64,000 nucleotides of DNA from Hibiscus mutabilis (Eukaryota > Streptophyta > Magnoliopsida > Malvales > Malvaceae). Both the position numbers and the translations under genes were made by a program. Each line of letters begins with the position of its first letter. The first letter of the stretch is position 1. Under the pieces are notes generated by a model. The model was not told where the DNA came from and searched no databases. It saw only the letters and a program-made list of their open reading frames with translations. Of the stretch, positions 50,001 through 62,400 are shown piece after piece. Location of the stretch: positions 682,001 through 746,000 of the forward strand of contig CM033715.1 of the NCBI GenBank assembly GCA_019671005.1, in the 5' to 3' direction.

Positions 50001-52989
50001 GGTTTGCATTTGATTAGTAAGGTTCACAGTGAGAAGATACATCCTATGCTAAGGGAGGTTTCAGAATGGGAACTCCCATGGGAGGATCTTCAAATTGGTG
50101 AACGCATTGGTATTGGTAAGGCCTCGTCATAATAACATATATATGTCTGGCTCTGCTTTCCCTAGTTCTTTTAAGTTTCGGATACATTGGACTAGCACAA
50201 TGTAAACTGACAATCCTGTCAGTTTCACATTTTATCTGAACTGGATTGTACAAGCCTGCTAGACTTGAAAACTGCAATGTGATGTTTGTGAAATAGGTTA
50301 AACCTGCTTTTTGATGCAACAATTTAGGAATAGGAACTAGCACAGTTGATTGCATTTTTTTATATTCATGTTTTACTGGATCTACGGTCAGAATGTGGTA
50401 CTTGCTTGAATATGACTTAACTGTTCCTTACCAGAGCGCACTTGCTTAATAGATGAACACTTGTCTTGCAGGATCATATGGCGAGGTCTACAGAGCAGAT
50501 TGGAATGGCACTGTGAGTTACATTTGCTAGTACTTTTGTTCTGTGGAACTTTTAGGAGTAGTATACTACTAAATGATACAATGACACAATAATAGTGCTA
50601 CATGCCAAAATTTCCAAAATTTCCAAAAATCGTTAAATCTTTATCTAAGCAGTGACATTGACATTGTTTATGCCAAGTTTCCTATTAGGAAAATAGAGTA
50701 GGCCTATATGATGGAACAAACGGGTAATATCTGATTCAAACTTACAAAAATCTAAAAAATTCTTACTGCTGTAGTAGGTTTACTAAGTGCATCAGCATTA
50801 GCTTCTATTAAATAATTCTTCTATGACTGATAATAGTATACGACTTGTTCCAAAAGTCTCTTCAATGACTTCTATGGTATTTTCATTTGAATGTTTGACT
50901 TGTCCTTGTTGGCACTTCAGGAGGTTGCTGTGAAGAAGTTTCTAGATCAAGACTTCTCCGGTGATGCATTGGTTCAGTTTAAATGTGAAGTAAGCCTTGA
51001 AGAACTTCCTATAGTATGATGCTTGTTAATTTCCTCCCGTGCTTGTCAGCTCAACTTTACGGTAGAATTGAATGAATTTATTATTGAGAATTGAGGTCAT
51101 CTCTGATTGATGACCCTTTGCAGGTTGAAATCATGCTAAGGTTGCGACATCCAAATGTTGTTCTTTTCATGGGAGCTGTTACTCAGTCCCCGCATTTCTC
51201 TATACTCACAGAGTTTCTACCCAGGTTGATTTTCTGTATCCAATCGAAATTGTTCTCTTTTCTCTTCTTTTGTTTTCAATTCTTTTGTTATAGTAAGTTA
51301 ACATTTGTTTGTATGCTCTTTTCGATTGTTATGGCTATTAGTGGGCATTTTAAGCTTCATGGTAATTCCCCTCTGGTATTAAAAGACGAAAATGGAAAAT
51401 AGTGTTAGCTCTTGAACTCTGTCCTCTTGGTATTAATATTGTACATATTATGTCACCGATGTTATTTTTGTACATAGTAAGTATTGGATTCTCCTTGTAC
51501 AGTTGTACCCCTGTGTAAGCTACTAAGTGCATACATTTTGTGTTTTGCTGTGTATGAAAACGCCATATCCTTATCTAGACGTGTCTTTTTTTATTAAGAT
51601 GACCCCTCTTATTGTTTGTGGTTTCTGCCATAACTGATTAATTTATAAGACAAGGTTGGCCATCCTGTCTTACATTCTTCTTGTTCCTCCCTCATTCTTA
51701 TGCAGGGGAAGTTTGTATAAGCTACTGCATCGACCCAATCCGCAACTTGATGAGAAGAGACGGATGCGAATGGCTCTTGATGTGGTAGGAGTCACAAATG
51801 ACTAAATTATTTATTATTATTTTGCGTCATATTAATTTTGCACTAAAGTTCCCCCTCTCCGTTTCACTCTTCTTCCTGCCTGGTTGTTTTTAACTGAAGC
51901 TTTCTATTATTTGCAGGCAAAAGGAATGAATTATTTGCACACAAGCCATCCTACTATAGTGCATCGAGATTTGAAAACACCAAATCTCCTTGTCGATAAG
52001 AACTGGGGCGTAAAGGTTCTTATCATAAATCTAATTTCTGGCTAAAACGGTTCCCTCTTTTTAAGCTACTTTACTGATTGCTTAACTTTCCGCTGAAAGA
52101 TGTTTATGGATTTCTTTTGGAATATGTTTGATTCTCCATTCAGGTATGTGATTTTGGGTTGTCACGCGCGAAGCATCACACATTCCTCTCTTCAAAGTCT
52201 ACTGCTGGAACGGTAGTATTACTGAAAGACGATCTTTGTTTTCACTTTGAATTTTCTGTTAAGTTCCTATTTATCCAAATATATCATCTTCCTTTAATGA
52301 AGTTAATCTTTGCTCTTGGACTGCAGCCTGAATGGATGGCACCGGAAGTTCTAAGGAACGAACCAGCCAATGAGAAGTAAGTGACTTTCAACCGGCACAT
52401 TCATGCTTCACTGACATTTCTATTTTGTTTCTCATATGAATAGACTGGCTTGGTTGCAGATGTGATGTGTACAGTTTTGGTGTGATATTATGGGAGCTGG
52501 TCACGCTGCGAATTCCTTGGAAAGGTTTGAATCCAATGCAAGTTGTTGGAGCTGTTGGATTCCAGAATAGGCGTCTTGAAATTCCGGAAGATGTTGATCC
52601 AATGGTTGCACAGATTATACGCGAATGTTGGCAAACGTGAGTTCTAGACATGATTTTTTGACTTTATCCATGTCCGAGGAATTATCATATAAAATGCAGC
52701 AACTCAATCTCATCTGAATGTTTAATGAGTCTCTCATTTCTCGGGCACTCATAAACATCAGTGCGAGTATCCGAGTCTATCATATAGGTAATTAGTCTGC
52801 AATATTGATCGTTTGTGGAACTCGCATTAATACAACTAGTGTCATCATCTTTGCAGGGAGCCACATCTCCGACCATCATTTGCACAGCTCATGTCCCAAC
52901 TACGACGACTTCAACGGCTGCATATCGAAAGGCCAAACACGGAAAATCGAATTACAGGATATGATTCAGTGCAGAAGTGTTTGATGTAA
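46602..52989 (+). CDS. MKD1: Raf-like MAP kinase kinase kinase of the EDR1/MKD1 group
   Basis: Cytosolic Ser/Thr kinase, plant B-group MAP3K; closest in my memory to Arabidopsis At5g11850 (MKD1). Thirteen exons: 46602-47006, 47751-48191, 48441-48544, 49061-50115, 50472-50512, 50921-50989, 51124-51224, 51706-51784, 51917-52015, 52144-52212, 52327-52376, 52460-52636 and 52857-52989. All are GT-AG and in phase, giving 940 aa. N-terminus MSKMKHLLRKLHIGGG and a Ser/Thr-rich stretch; EDR1 regulatory domain at ~90-340 (NYDEKIADGFYDVYG, YEVILVNRLLDPEL, LVKGSYYTGTDDGAVNL). Kinase domain ~655-925: GIGSYGEVY, VAVKKF with Lys ~687, HRDLKTPN with Asp ~783, DFG ~801, APEVLRNEP, WELVTLRIPWKG. It ends SVQKCLM. 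DLKTPN replaces the more usual DLKSPN, a conservative change. The gene is intact. Confidence 0.95.
47034..47062. repeat. (CATA)n microsatellite in kinase intron 1
   Basis: About seven ATAC units near the start of intron 1. Confidence 0.85.
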
Positions 52990-55414
52990 TAAGAGCTCAA
53001 TTAGCTGTTTCCTGGCTCGAAGAACCAGGCAGCCGGACAGGTTTACTTCTTAACGTGCAAAGAAAGTTAAAAAAATGTGGGGATGGGTGAAGTGCCGGCT
53101 CATTCGAAGCGGGGGATCGACACTTCCCATCCCGAATTTGAGTGGATTGATTCCTCTGTTAAGCAAGCAGCTGCATAATTGCAGTGGAGGATGCCCCTTA
53201 AAAATTGTGTCCAGTATTATGAATAGGTTTAGAACTTGTCAACTGTAAGAATGTTCCCAAAAAAACCCAGAAATGATAAAAAAAAAATGGGAAAAAGAAA
53301 AGAAAGAAAAATAATTATATGTGGAGGCCTTTGTTTTGGGGTAAGAAATCCATCCCTGGAATTGTAAACATGTGATCTCTATTGTACATTAGAGCTGTCT
53401 AAAATATCCAACAAATTGAAATCAAATCCGAAATTCATAAAACTGATCTGAAAATTTGGTTAATCGAATCAAAGAATTTGGTTTTGGTATGGGTTTTTTA
53501 TATTTTAGTTTGATTACGGTTCATAGTTTTGGTAAAATCAGGTAATTGGTCCAACCGTTTATCTATAATATTTACACATTTATGCATTAATCCTAAAAAT
53601 ATTATGTAGTCAAGTGATTTTAATATCACTCAAATTCTCCGAAAACCTTTTGCTCTAGAGATTAATTACTAAAAATACGAACTGAGTATTTTATCTTTTA
53701 ATTATTCAGTTTAGTTGATACGATTTAAAATCGAGTATTAACATAATTTATAAATTAACCAAAATAATTTATCAACGATTAACTAAACTCCGACTTTACA
53801 AATCGTACTGCACATTGTGGGGAGAAAAGAAGAATTGTTGTCTTTGTTCTAATTGTTGTTCTATAACAATGGGCCTGGAAAGTAACCTCAACAAACCTGG
53901 AAAGTATGGCTACAGTGGTTGCAAATGATTGTACAATTGAAACAATATTTTAAATATTTTTTATTTTTATTTTTATATTTTAATTAGTTTTGTTTTTAAT
54001 AACTACTTCATATCAGTAAGGTTATTGATCCTAATTATAGTTTTAAAATTTGTATTTTCTTATACACACATTTATATGTATAAAAGATACCTAAGAAATG
54101 AAAGTGACATTTTTTGGCCTTGACTTTACCAGTTTACCCATTGGTACCAAAAACATCAAATTTATAGTAGTTTTAATAATTACTTTGCATATATATTAGC
54201 TTACTGCCATGATCGGGACATATCTGGTCCCCTTATAGTAGAACATCTACTTAATCAAGGATGGACCGAAGTGAAATTTAAAATTTTTATACTAACAGAA
54301 AGGAAAATTCTTTTAAATCAGAGACATTCAAATGGTGAAGACTAGGCCACAATTCTGTCCAGAGAAAACAAAACCCAAAATAAATTTAAGAAAATAAAAA
54401 AAAAAAAGGTAGAAGCTCAAAGACTAAACAACAGCTTTTATCCATTCTAAAGACTGAAATTCTAAAACACATAGGAGAAAGAACACCGTCCTGAAAGATC
54501 GGACACTGCCGCCGCAGTTTTTCGGAGAGCAAGATTTTTGCGACGTTACTTCTCCGCCCAGCTTTTAGATAAGTTTCGCCAAACACCTTGCTTCTTCTTA
54601 TCTTGGCTCAACTTTTTCGCCATTTTTTTATCATAAACGTTGTTTTCGGAAAAGCTGAAAATTTCAGCTTCTCCCCAAATGCAGCTAGAGTGGAACTCAA
54701 TCAACGCCGACGGCCTGAAAACAACGACGTCGGAGCTCGAAAACAATGACAAAGATCTTTAGAGTGGAACTTAATTTCCTTCGGAAAACCATGTTCGCCG
54801 TCGAAAATTAAGTTGAAGGTGGGGAAAGGAAGTCGAAAAGCTTCAAACAGTGGACTTTTAGGGAGAGATAATAAGTCATTAAGTCGTCGGGGTAAAAAAT
54901 AAGTTGAATTGAATTAATAAATACGCAGATTTGTGTTATAATTAGCAAGGTTACTGTAGTGGCTTGTTAGGAAAATAATGTCCTTAAAATAAAATAAAAT
55001 AAAATAAAAATTAGAGAAATAGGGTGTATCCAACATTATTTAAGAAAATGAAGTTTTTTCAATAATAACTATATAGGTGACGATTTATTTAATGAAGTAA
55101 GATTTTTTAAGGTAACCATGTTTTTATTATAAATTTTTAAAATTTTATTAAAACAAGAAGGTTATCACTCGTAGCAGAGTCATAATTCTTATATAGTGAG
55201 GCCATAATAAATTTTAAAATACGAAAAATCTCATATCATTATAATATAAGTATTGTTAATTTCATATCTAAATAAATAAGTAGGATCAATTCTAATATTT
55301 TTATAAAAAAATTATATTAATTTTAAAAAAATTATCTTACAAATTAATTAACTTCCTAATCATACGTGGTTCTGCCACTTATCGCCACCTCTATAATAGC
55401 GATATGCTAGTAAA

Positions 55415-55448
<34 letters not shown>

Positions 55449-56280
55449 GCCCCATCTGCATCTGACAACATTTATGATTACGGCTGGAAAAACTTTGCTC
55501 CCTAATAATGTTTAAACACATTTTATTTTAAAGAGTACAATATCTTCCTAAAAAAGGCTTGACATAATTTTTAAATAAAATATATTAATAAATTAAAATT
55601 TAATAGATAAATAGGTGTTTAAATTATACTTTTTTTTAATTAGGTGTCCAAATTATTTTTCGGGCTAAATATGTATCTAATATATTCATTATGTAATTTA
55701 TTTAAGGTTTTCCATTAATTTTCACTGTTAAATATCACGTATCATCTTCTGAAAAATTTAAAATTATATTAAAAATAAATAAAAATATATCTTAAAATTT
55801 TCAAATAGTCCCCAAATCTGACTCTCCTATCGGTGGCGGCTGCGTTGTTGACGACAGAATGAAGCGCCTTCCCAATCACTGAACAATTCATATGTTGTTC
55901 GCCGCATCTCCTGTCGTTGTTCGTCGCTAATCGTTTGAAAGAATCATTCGATAATTTCATCGATTCGCACAACACGGGTGATTTTCGACAACGGGGTAGT
56001 AGGGGAAATGGCCGTGATTATCCACGACCGATGTGGTGAACGGCGGTAAAATCGGTCCAAAACGGGATTTAGATTTTGGGTTTAGGGATTTAAAATTTAG
56101 AGCTATTTTGTAAAATTTAGAAATTTAAAAATTTTTGAAATTAATTATATTTATTTTTAATATAATTTTAAATTTTTATAAAGATGACACGTAACGTTTA
56201 CGATAAAAAGTAACAGAAAACTTTAAATGAGTCACGAAATAAAATTTTAAATATTTATTTAATTTGAAAAATAATTTAAT
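52990..56280. other. Intergenic sequence between the kinase and RTE1-family genes
   Basis: The first ~400 bp are probably kinase 3' UTR. The remainder is A/T-rich repeat-like sequence. Minus-strand ORFs at 54386-54752 and 55769-55975 lie in less A/T-rich patches that resemble decayed dispersed repeats; no family recognised. An (AT)n run lies at about 55418-55446. Confidence 0.4.
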
Positions 56281-56288
56281 CAGTTGAT

Positions 56289-56472
56289 GGTCAGAATATA
56301 CAAAATCAGTTGTTGTTGAATATGAAACAACTTATTATCCATTCTTTCCAATTCCAATATACTTTTTGTATTTTTCTCTTAAATTTTTTTGATTAATCCC
56401 CAAATTGAGTTTTGGTCAGAATATACAAAAGCAGTTGTTGTTGTTGAATATGAAACAACTTATTATCCACCT
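56289..56472. repeat. Direct duplication in the 5' flank of the RTE1-family gene
   Basis: GGTCAGAATATACAAAA followed by CAGTTGTTGTTGAATATGAA occurs at 56289 and again at 56414 (125-bp spacing); the second copy has one extra TTG. The region ends in a pyrimidine-rich leader, so the duplication lies in the promoter or 5' UTR. Confidence 0.8.
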
Positions 56473-57830
56473 CTTCCACCACCCTCCAACAACACTTGTC
56501 AAAACCAGAAGCAGATTCCCAAAGCAATAACCTTTCTTCTTCTACTTTACCAACCCTTTAAAAAGATCTATCCTTTGTTTTACCCTTCTTTGTTTCCAAG
56601 CAATTTTCCCTACTTTTTTCTGTTGCTGGTAAGTGAAACATCTTCCTTCACTGTCCTAAAGTTTTCATTTTTGTTCTCCCGTTCTTTTTTCTTAATTCGG
56701 CATGCATTGCATTGAACTAAAGTTCTTGATTTTATTTTTAATGTTATGATGCACATTTTCTGGGTTTTGCTTGGTTTGCCTGATTTTGAACTTTGGGGAC
56801 TTGATAATTTGATTAGTGTTCTTGACTTTGTTGAATTGGAAAGTTTATGTAGGGCAAAGAGGGTTTGTAAGAAGATTTGTTTTTGCTGATTTCCCAATGA
56901 TGAAATGGAGCTTTTAGCATTTAATGATTTGATTTGTTGATTCAAGGTAAAGGATTTGATATATTTGATGCATGCTTTTAGGTGAAATATCTATTTGAAG
57001 CATCGCAAAATTGGGTAATTGCTTTGTCAATTTCGAACTCTTTATGGTGCTTCGTCCACGGTATTGTGGCTATTTCACCGTTGTTAACTCTCAGATGTGG
57101 AGGGAACACAATGCTGTAACGAGTGTCTTTAGCTTGTGTAAAGATGGAATGATGTTTCCGATTCGAGTTGATGTAGATACCATAAAAAGGGCCAAAAGGA
57201 ATGTTTTTCGAGGTTATAAGGACGGTAACTCGATGCTTCCCGGGTTCCGAAATGGACAAGAACTTGGCATTTTGTTAGGTGTATGAATGAAGTTAGGATT
57301 CGTGAATGTGCTATTATATTATAGTGTAAATTGTTTTGGATCTCAATGAACTTTGAATTTACACAAAGGTTTGATGTTCTTGCTAAGATATGCAATCATT
57401 TAGCACTTAGGTAGTTACTGGCATAATTCATTCACTTTCTAGTTTGGACTATTCATCGACTAAATGAAACGTGTCCGGATATTACATGGCTTGGATTTTT
57501 GCGCAATTATGAATAGCGATGATTGCAGCCTGCTATAAAGTGACCGTTGTGTTACGGTGTATTTCGGAAAATTTTGTTGTTTATGTTGATGATCATTCAC
57601 CATAGATTGACATTTGGAACCTTTTGCAATCTTAGCACAATTCTTTTGCCTTTTTCTTGTATGGCATTTACTTGTTGATATCGTATATTGCATTCAATCC
57701 TTTTACAAATGTAACGTTATTGCGCATTTATTGTAGAATGAGATTATCGTCTTTGTGATTGGATAACAAGTCCGTCACGTATGAGGTGTTGTCTGAAATG
57801 ATGATGGTTCGCCACGTAGAATTGCAGGAA
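56473..57830 (+). other. Probable 5' UTR and 5' UTR intron of the RTE1-family gene
   Basis: A pyrimidine-rich leader near 56480-56640 followed by T-rich sequence up to the acceptor-like GAATTGCAG at 57821-57829, seven bases before the start codon. The 91-codon ORF at 57011-57286 has no family match and is treated as chance. Confidence 0.4.
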
Positions 57831-57835
57831 ACAGT

Positions 57836-58644
57836 ATGCCGCTTGGAAGACTTCCTATAATGGATCTAAAAACAGGTTACGATGTCGAACGCGATGGATC
57901 CAGAATTCAGCATGACCTGTGGCCTTTAGATGAAATTGATCCGAAGAATGTGAAGTTTCCTTGTTGTCTAGTTTGGACCCCACTCCCAGTTGTCTCATGG
58001 TTGGCACCTTTCATTGGACATGTCGGCATTTGCCGTGAGGCCGGAGCGGTTTTGGACTTTTCGGGATCATATTTTGTTAATGTCGAGGATTTTGCTTTTG
58101 GTGCCGTAGCTCGGTACGTACAACTCGATAGAGAAAAGGTATTATTTTGTCCAGATGCTCAGAATTTAACCTTTGTTGGAACTAGTGGTTGTTTCATTAA
58201 CCAGTTTTATTGTGGAACTAGTGCTGCTTTCCCCCAAACCTGGCAGGGCACACATGCAAGCATGGGTACCGGCACACAGAGTACGGGACTGCGCTCACAT
58301 GGGACGATGCCTTGCAGTCGAGTGTGCGTTACTTTGAGCACAAGAGCTACAATCTCTTCACATGCAACTCTTACTCGTTCGTTGCCAATTGTCTCAACCG
58401 GCTCAGCTACAATGGATCAATGAATTGGAACATGATAGCCGTGGCAGCACTGTTGATGCTCAAGGGGCAGTGGGTCGATACCATGTCGATAGTAAGATCA
58501 TTCCTCCCTTTCGCGGTGGTGCTCTGCCTCGGGTTAGTACTGGTTGGGTGGCCGTTCGTGGTCGGACTCTTCTCTTTTTCGCTCCTCCTCCTCATGTGGT
58601 TTCTGTGGGGGACTTACTGTGTCAAAACCTTGCTGGAAAGCTAG
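57836..58644 (+). CDS. RTH: RTE1 / RTE1-HOMOLOG (DUF778, TMEM222-type) membrane protein
   Basis: Endomembrane protein of the REVERSION-TO-ETHYLENE SENSITIVITY1 family, which modulates ethylene receptors (RTE1 acts on ETR1 in Golgi/ER). Two exons, 57836-58138 and 58222-58644, with an 83-bp GT-AG intron, give 241 aa (RTE1 ~250). Conserved parts: FPCCLVWTPLPVVSWLAPFIGHVGIC, LDFSGSYFV, FAFGAVARYVQL, CCFPPNLAGHTC, TWDDALQSS, SYNLFTCNSYSFVANCLNRL, and a C-terminal pair of membrane helices near SFLPFAVVLCLGLVLVGWPF. Retaining the intron would shift the frame and end at 58423, losing the helices. The usual CNCHSF motif reads CNSYSF (residues ~149-154). RTE1 versus RTH cannot be settled here; the symbol is tentative. 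Confidence 0.88.
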
Positions 58645-58974
58645 AGCTTTCACTCTTCTCTCTCCTTTTTACCTCCATTAAAGTCGAATTTTTCGGTTAG
58701 TTGAAAGATGCATGCATAGTTGGTACAGTTTGGTGCTTCTTTCAAAATCCTAGGTTGTCGAATACCTAACAAACAGTGGCCTAAGGTTGTCTTGTCCCTT
58801 CCCTCAACAAACTAAATTGTAGATTTGCTTCAAGTGAAGGGAAACTGAACATCTTATTACAATCCTAATATTTCTGGTAGTAAGTTTATCAAGTTAGATT
58901 CCGACTTCTACATTAGTGTCATACTCGAGTTGACTAGTTGGAACGGAGTCATACTTGGGGGCCTTTGTTGATTG
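58645..58974. other. 3' flank of the RTE1-family gene
   Basis: Probable 3' UTR followed by intergenic sequence. Nothing else recognised. Confidence 0.4.
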
Positions 58975-59265
58975 TCCGTGTGAAGTGACGAGTTTGACGA
59001 CCAAATATTCGGATGCGTTTCCCTGCGTCTCTTCTGGGGATCATGCCGATCTTCATCAAGTGAGTTGAGGCGATGCCGAGTTGTGTCAAGTATTGATGTG
59101 GGTATATTATACTTGGAGAAGTTGTTGATTGTCCTTGTGAATTGAGGAATTTGACGAGCAAATCGCCAGATGTGTTTCCCCATGTCTCTTCCCGGGATCG
59201 TGTCGATCTTCATCTAGTTAGTCGAGGCGATTCCAAGTTGTGTCAAGTATTGATGTAGGTACATT
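58960..59265. repeat. Two diverged ~150-bp direct repeats
   Basis: TTGTTGATTGTCC, then GAATTTGACGA-like words, GTTTCCCTGCGTCTCTTC, GATCTTCATC and GTTGTGTCAAGTATTGATGT occur in the same order twice, at about 58966-59100 and 59120-59250. ORFs here are repeat by-products. Confidence 0.75.
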
Positions 59266-62080
59266 ATATATGGCAGTGATCCTTGTCTTGGTACCTCACC
59301 TGTCCGGTGGTGCAAGAGACTGTCCATCATGAAAGATGGGTATACTTCTTAGGCATAACAGGACTAAATTTCAAAAATCAAAGAGTACAGGGGTTGGGGG
59401 AATAATTAGATCAATATATTTATATAAAGCAATAAATTTGGTTAATTTGGCTGTTGATATAAAAATTGAAAAACTCGACTGAAGTTTATAATTTATCCAA
59501 CTCAAATTCGAATTAAATTAACCAAATCAAATTAATTAATTTACATCGATTTTTTCATATAATTTGATTATTGTTGTATTAAGAGTGAGTAGATATCGAT
59601 TTAATTCGAAAAAAGTCAAGTTTTTTTTTTTAATTCTGAGTTAATCGAATTGAGTTATTTGATTTTTCAATTCAACTCGAATATGTAATTTATTTTTTTT
59701 GAATTTGAGTTGAATTAATTTTCACAACTCGAATAAATCAAATAGGAAATTGGTGTAAATACTTTGGATCCATGTCAATTTTGAAAATAAATAAATGGGT
59801 CCTTCAAATAAATAAAAGAATCAAATTACTCTTCAAAAAATCATATAAAAAAATAAAAATAAAAAATTATATAGAACTCTAAAAAAACTATAAAAATGTT
59901 GAATATAATCTTCTTTTTCAAAATGAAGAAAAACCGATGTCGTAAATTTTCAAATCATGTTTATCGGACTAAATTTGACATGTTTGCCTTTTGAAATTTT
60001 AACTTGACATGTTTACTTTTTGAAAATGTAGTTCGAGTTAATTTATTTTACTCGAATTTCATTTCACTCGACACAAATTTGAATAAGAAATATTTTAAAT
60101 TGAATTAAGAGGATAAAATAAGATTTATTAATTTAGCTAGTTTAAATTTTTTACATTCAATCTATTTACCACCACGACAGATATAATTTTTAAATTCACA
60201 TCCGTCCACACATGTACATTTCCAATTCCATTTATGTATCCATTACCTAGTTGGGTACTCACCACTAAACTCATACTTGCCGAACTTATCGGCAAAGTAG
60301 ACACTAATATCAAACGTAACAGAAAAATATTTTTTCAAGCTAAATAAATTGAGTTCAAAGCCTATAAACTTAACCGTTAACGTAAATTTTAAAACAAACG
60401 AAGATCTAAATACATAAAATAAATACATAAAACACCATAACAGAAATGGCCGACACATAATATTTATACCTTAGGATCCTTTTGGCTGAAGAGAGGAATT
60501 TATACCCAGGATTTGGGCAAATTACAAGATACGCCCTTTTAGAATTTTTTGGTTTATAGAATAACTTGTGAATTTTTTCTTAAATTCATAATAATCCAAA
60601 ATTCATAAGTAAGATACGAGGTGGGATAAGGTCTCAAATCCATTAACTATCTACTATTTACGACGGATATAATTTTTGACATTTATACCCACTCATTACC
60701 CACTATACTCACATTCATGTTCACCTCAGAGGGCACGGTATAAAATCCGTAAAATTGTATTGTATGTCATTTTTAGTATCGATCGGTGTAATAAAATTAC
60801 AGAAAAATAAATAGATGAAAAATGTTGTTTGTTAACACAAGTGGAGTTTAACCAATTGCATGTGTAGCATCAAAGTTTGCAGAAGCCTTCCTCCAATTGG
60901 TTTCATCATCACAACACAAACAGTTGACACGACAAATCAATGTTGGCCGAAAAAGACAGAACAATTTAATGACGTAAAGCAACAACCCTGTTCTGGTCTG
61001 TTTGGTTTGGTATCTCTCGCAGTTAGGGTTTGATATCTTCCACTTTGGGTGTTTTGCTATACATTAACTATTTCCCCACATCTGGACACAACTAACTGAA
61101 CAAGGGTCTCTTCCTTTTACTGTCCTAAAACGACAAACAAGTGTGAGTCTGGAGTGTGATAGGTATAGTCTCCGGCTAAAAACGGGTAAAATTTGTTTAA
61201 GAAATTAAAATATTAGAATCTTTGATAATATATTAGGTTGATTTTTTTATGATGTTCAACAAGTTTTGAAACGTGTTTTTTTTATAATAGTTTAAATTGG
61301 GTTTTTTTGGTAAATTTTGAAACTTATTGAAAAAATTAACCTAAAATAATGTCAAAACGTCTAACATTTTAAGTTGGTTGGACAAATTTTAAAATTTATT
61401 GTCTTTTAGCCTCAAACTAAGTTGTCTGTTTTTAGACTCTCTCAATAATACCATATTGTTTTCTTCTTTCTTATCTTAGAATTTCTTCATTTAAAAGTGT
61501 AACATACAAATAGAAATTCCCAGTTCTCTTTTGATGTTTTATGTATGTTACAATATTAAACAAATAAATTTACGATTAAATTTTAAAATTTAAGGTTTAA
61601 GATTTAGGATTTAGCATTAAAATGTAAGACTTAGTTTTTAGTGTTTGAATATACATACAAACACTAAAAAGAGGAATAATTTTTGTTAGTGATTATATAT
61701 ATATATATATATATATATATTTCTCTCTATTAGATATTAGATGATCTCAGAAAATATAAATATTATTTTGGTTTATAATTCACCTAATATTTAATTATTG
61801 GTCGTTTAATTCGAGTTTGAGTTTTGCAGAGATTTATTGTTGAACAATCCTTCCAACCCAACTTGTTCTATTTACAACATCGAAATTAAAATTATAAGCA
61901 TTGTTTAAGAGACTTAACATTTCATTTATCTATACAAACTTATAGTTGGTAGAATATAATAGATGTATATATATATATAGTATTAATTTCAATCATATAT
62001 AAGCCACATTTATGGATAGAGCCATGCACCAAGACAAGAGCTGTCCCTTAATAGTCAGTATCTTATCTGTTAGATTTTTT
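59266..62080. other. AT-rich intergenic sequence
   Basis: Repeat-like A/T-rich sequence with AACTCGAAT/ATTCGAGTT words (59460-60110). An (AT)n run lies at about 61687-61720. No gene recognised. The minus-strand ORF at 60243-60458 shows no family features. Confidence 0.4.
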
Positions 62081-62084
62081 AGAG

Positions 62085-62400
62085 TACATCATTATTGGTC
62101 ACTAAATTATTTTCGTTTTTCTGTTTTGATTATTAAACTATTTTTTTGGTAAAACTATCACTAGCGTTATATTTTTTTATTTTAGTTATTAATGTTTTTT
62201 TTTATGTTTTGGTCACTAATCTATTGCTTATTTCCTGTTTTGGTCATCAAATTCTTGTTTTTTCGTGAGTTTTTAACAGTGGGCGACCAAAATAGAAAAA
62301 ATAACGTAACATTAGTGACAATTCTATCAAAAATAATAGTTTAGTGACCAAAATAGGAAAGTGTGAATAACTTAGTGATCAATGGTGTTGTTTACCCTAT
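62085..62400. mobile_element. Fold-back MITE
   Basis: TTGGTCACTAAATTATTTT and TTTTTGGTAAAACTATCACT on the left are mirrored on the right by GTCACTA-complement words (AATAATAGTTTAGTGACC, AATTCTATCAAAAATAATAG). Ends near GAGTACATCATT and GTTGTTTACCC. No ORF. Confidence 0.5.

Noticed and set aside
57011..57286. 91-codon ORF upstream of the RTE1-family gene
   Set aside because: No recognisable family, and it falls in the expected 5' UTR intron.
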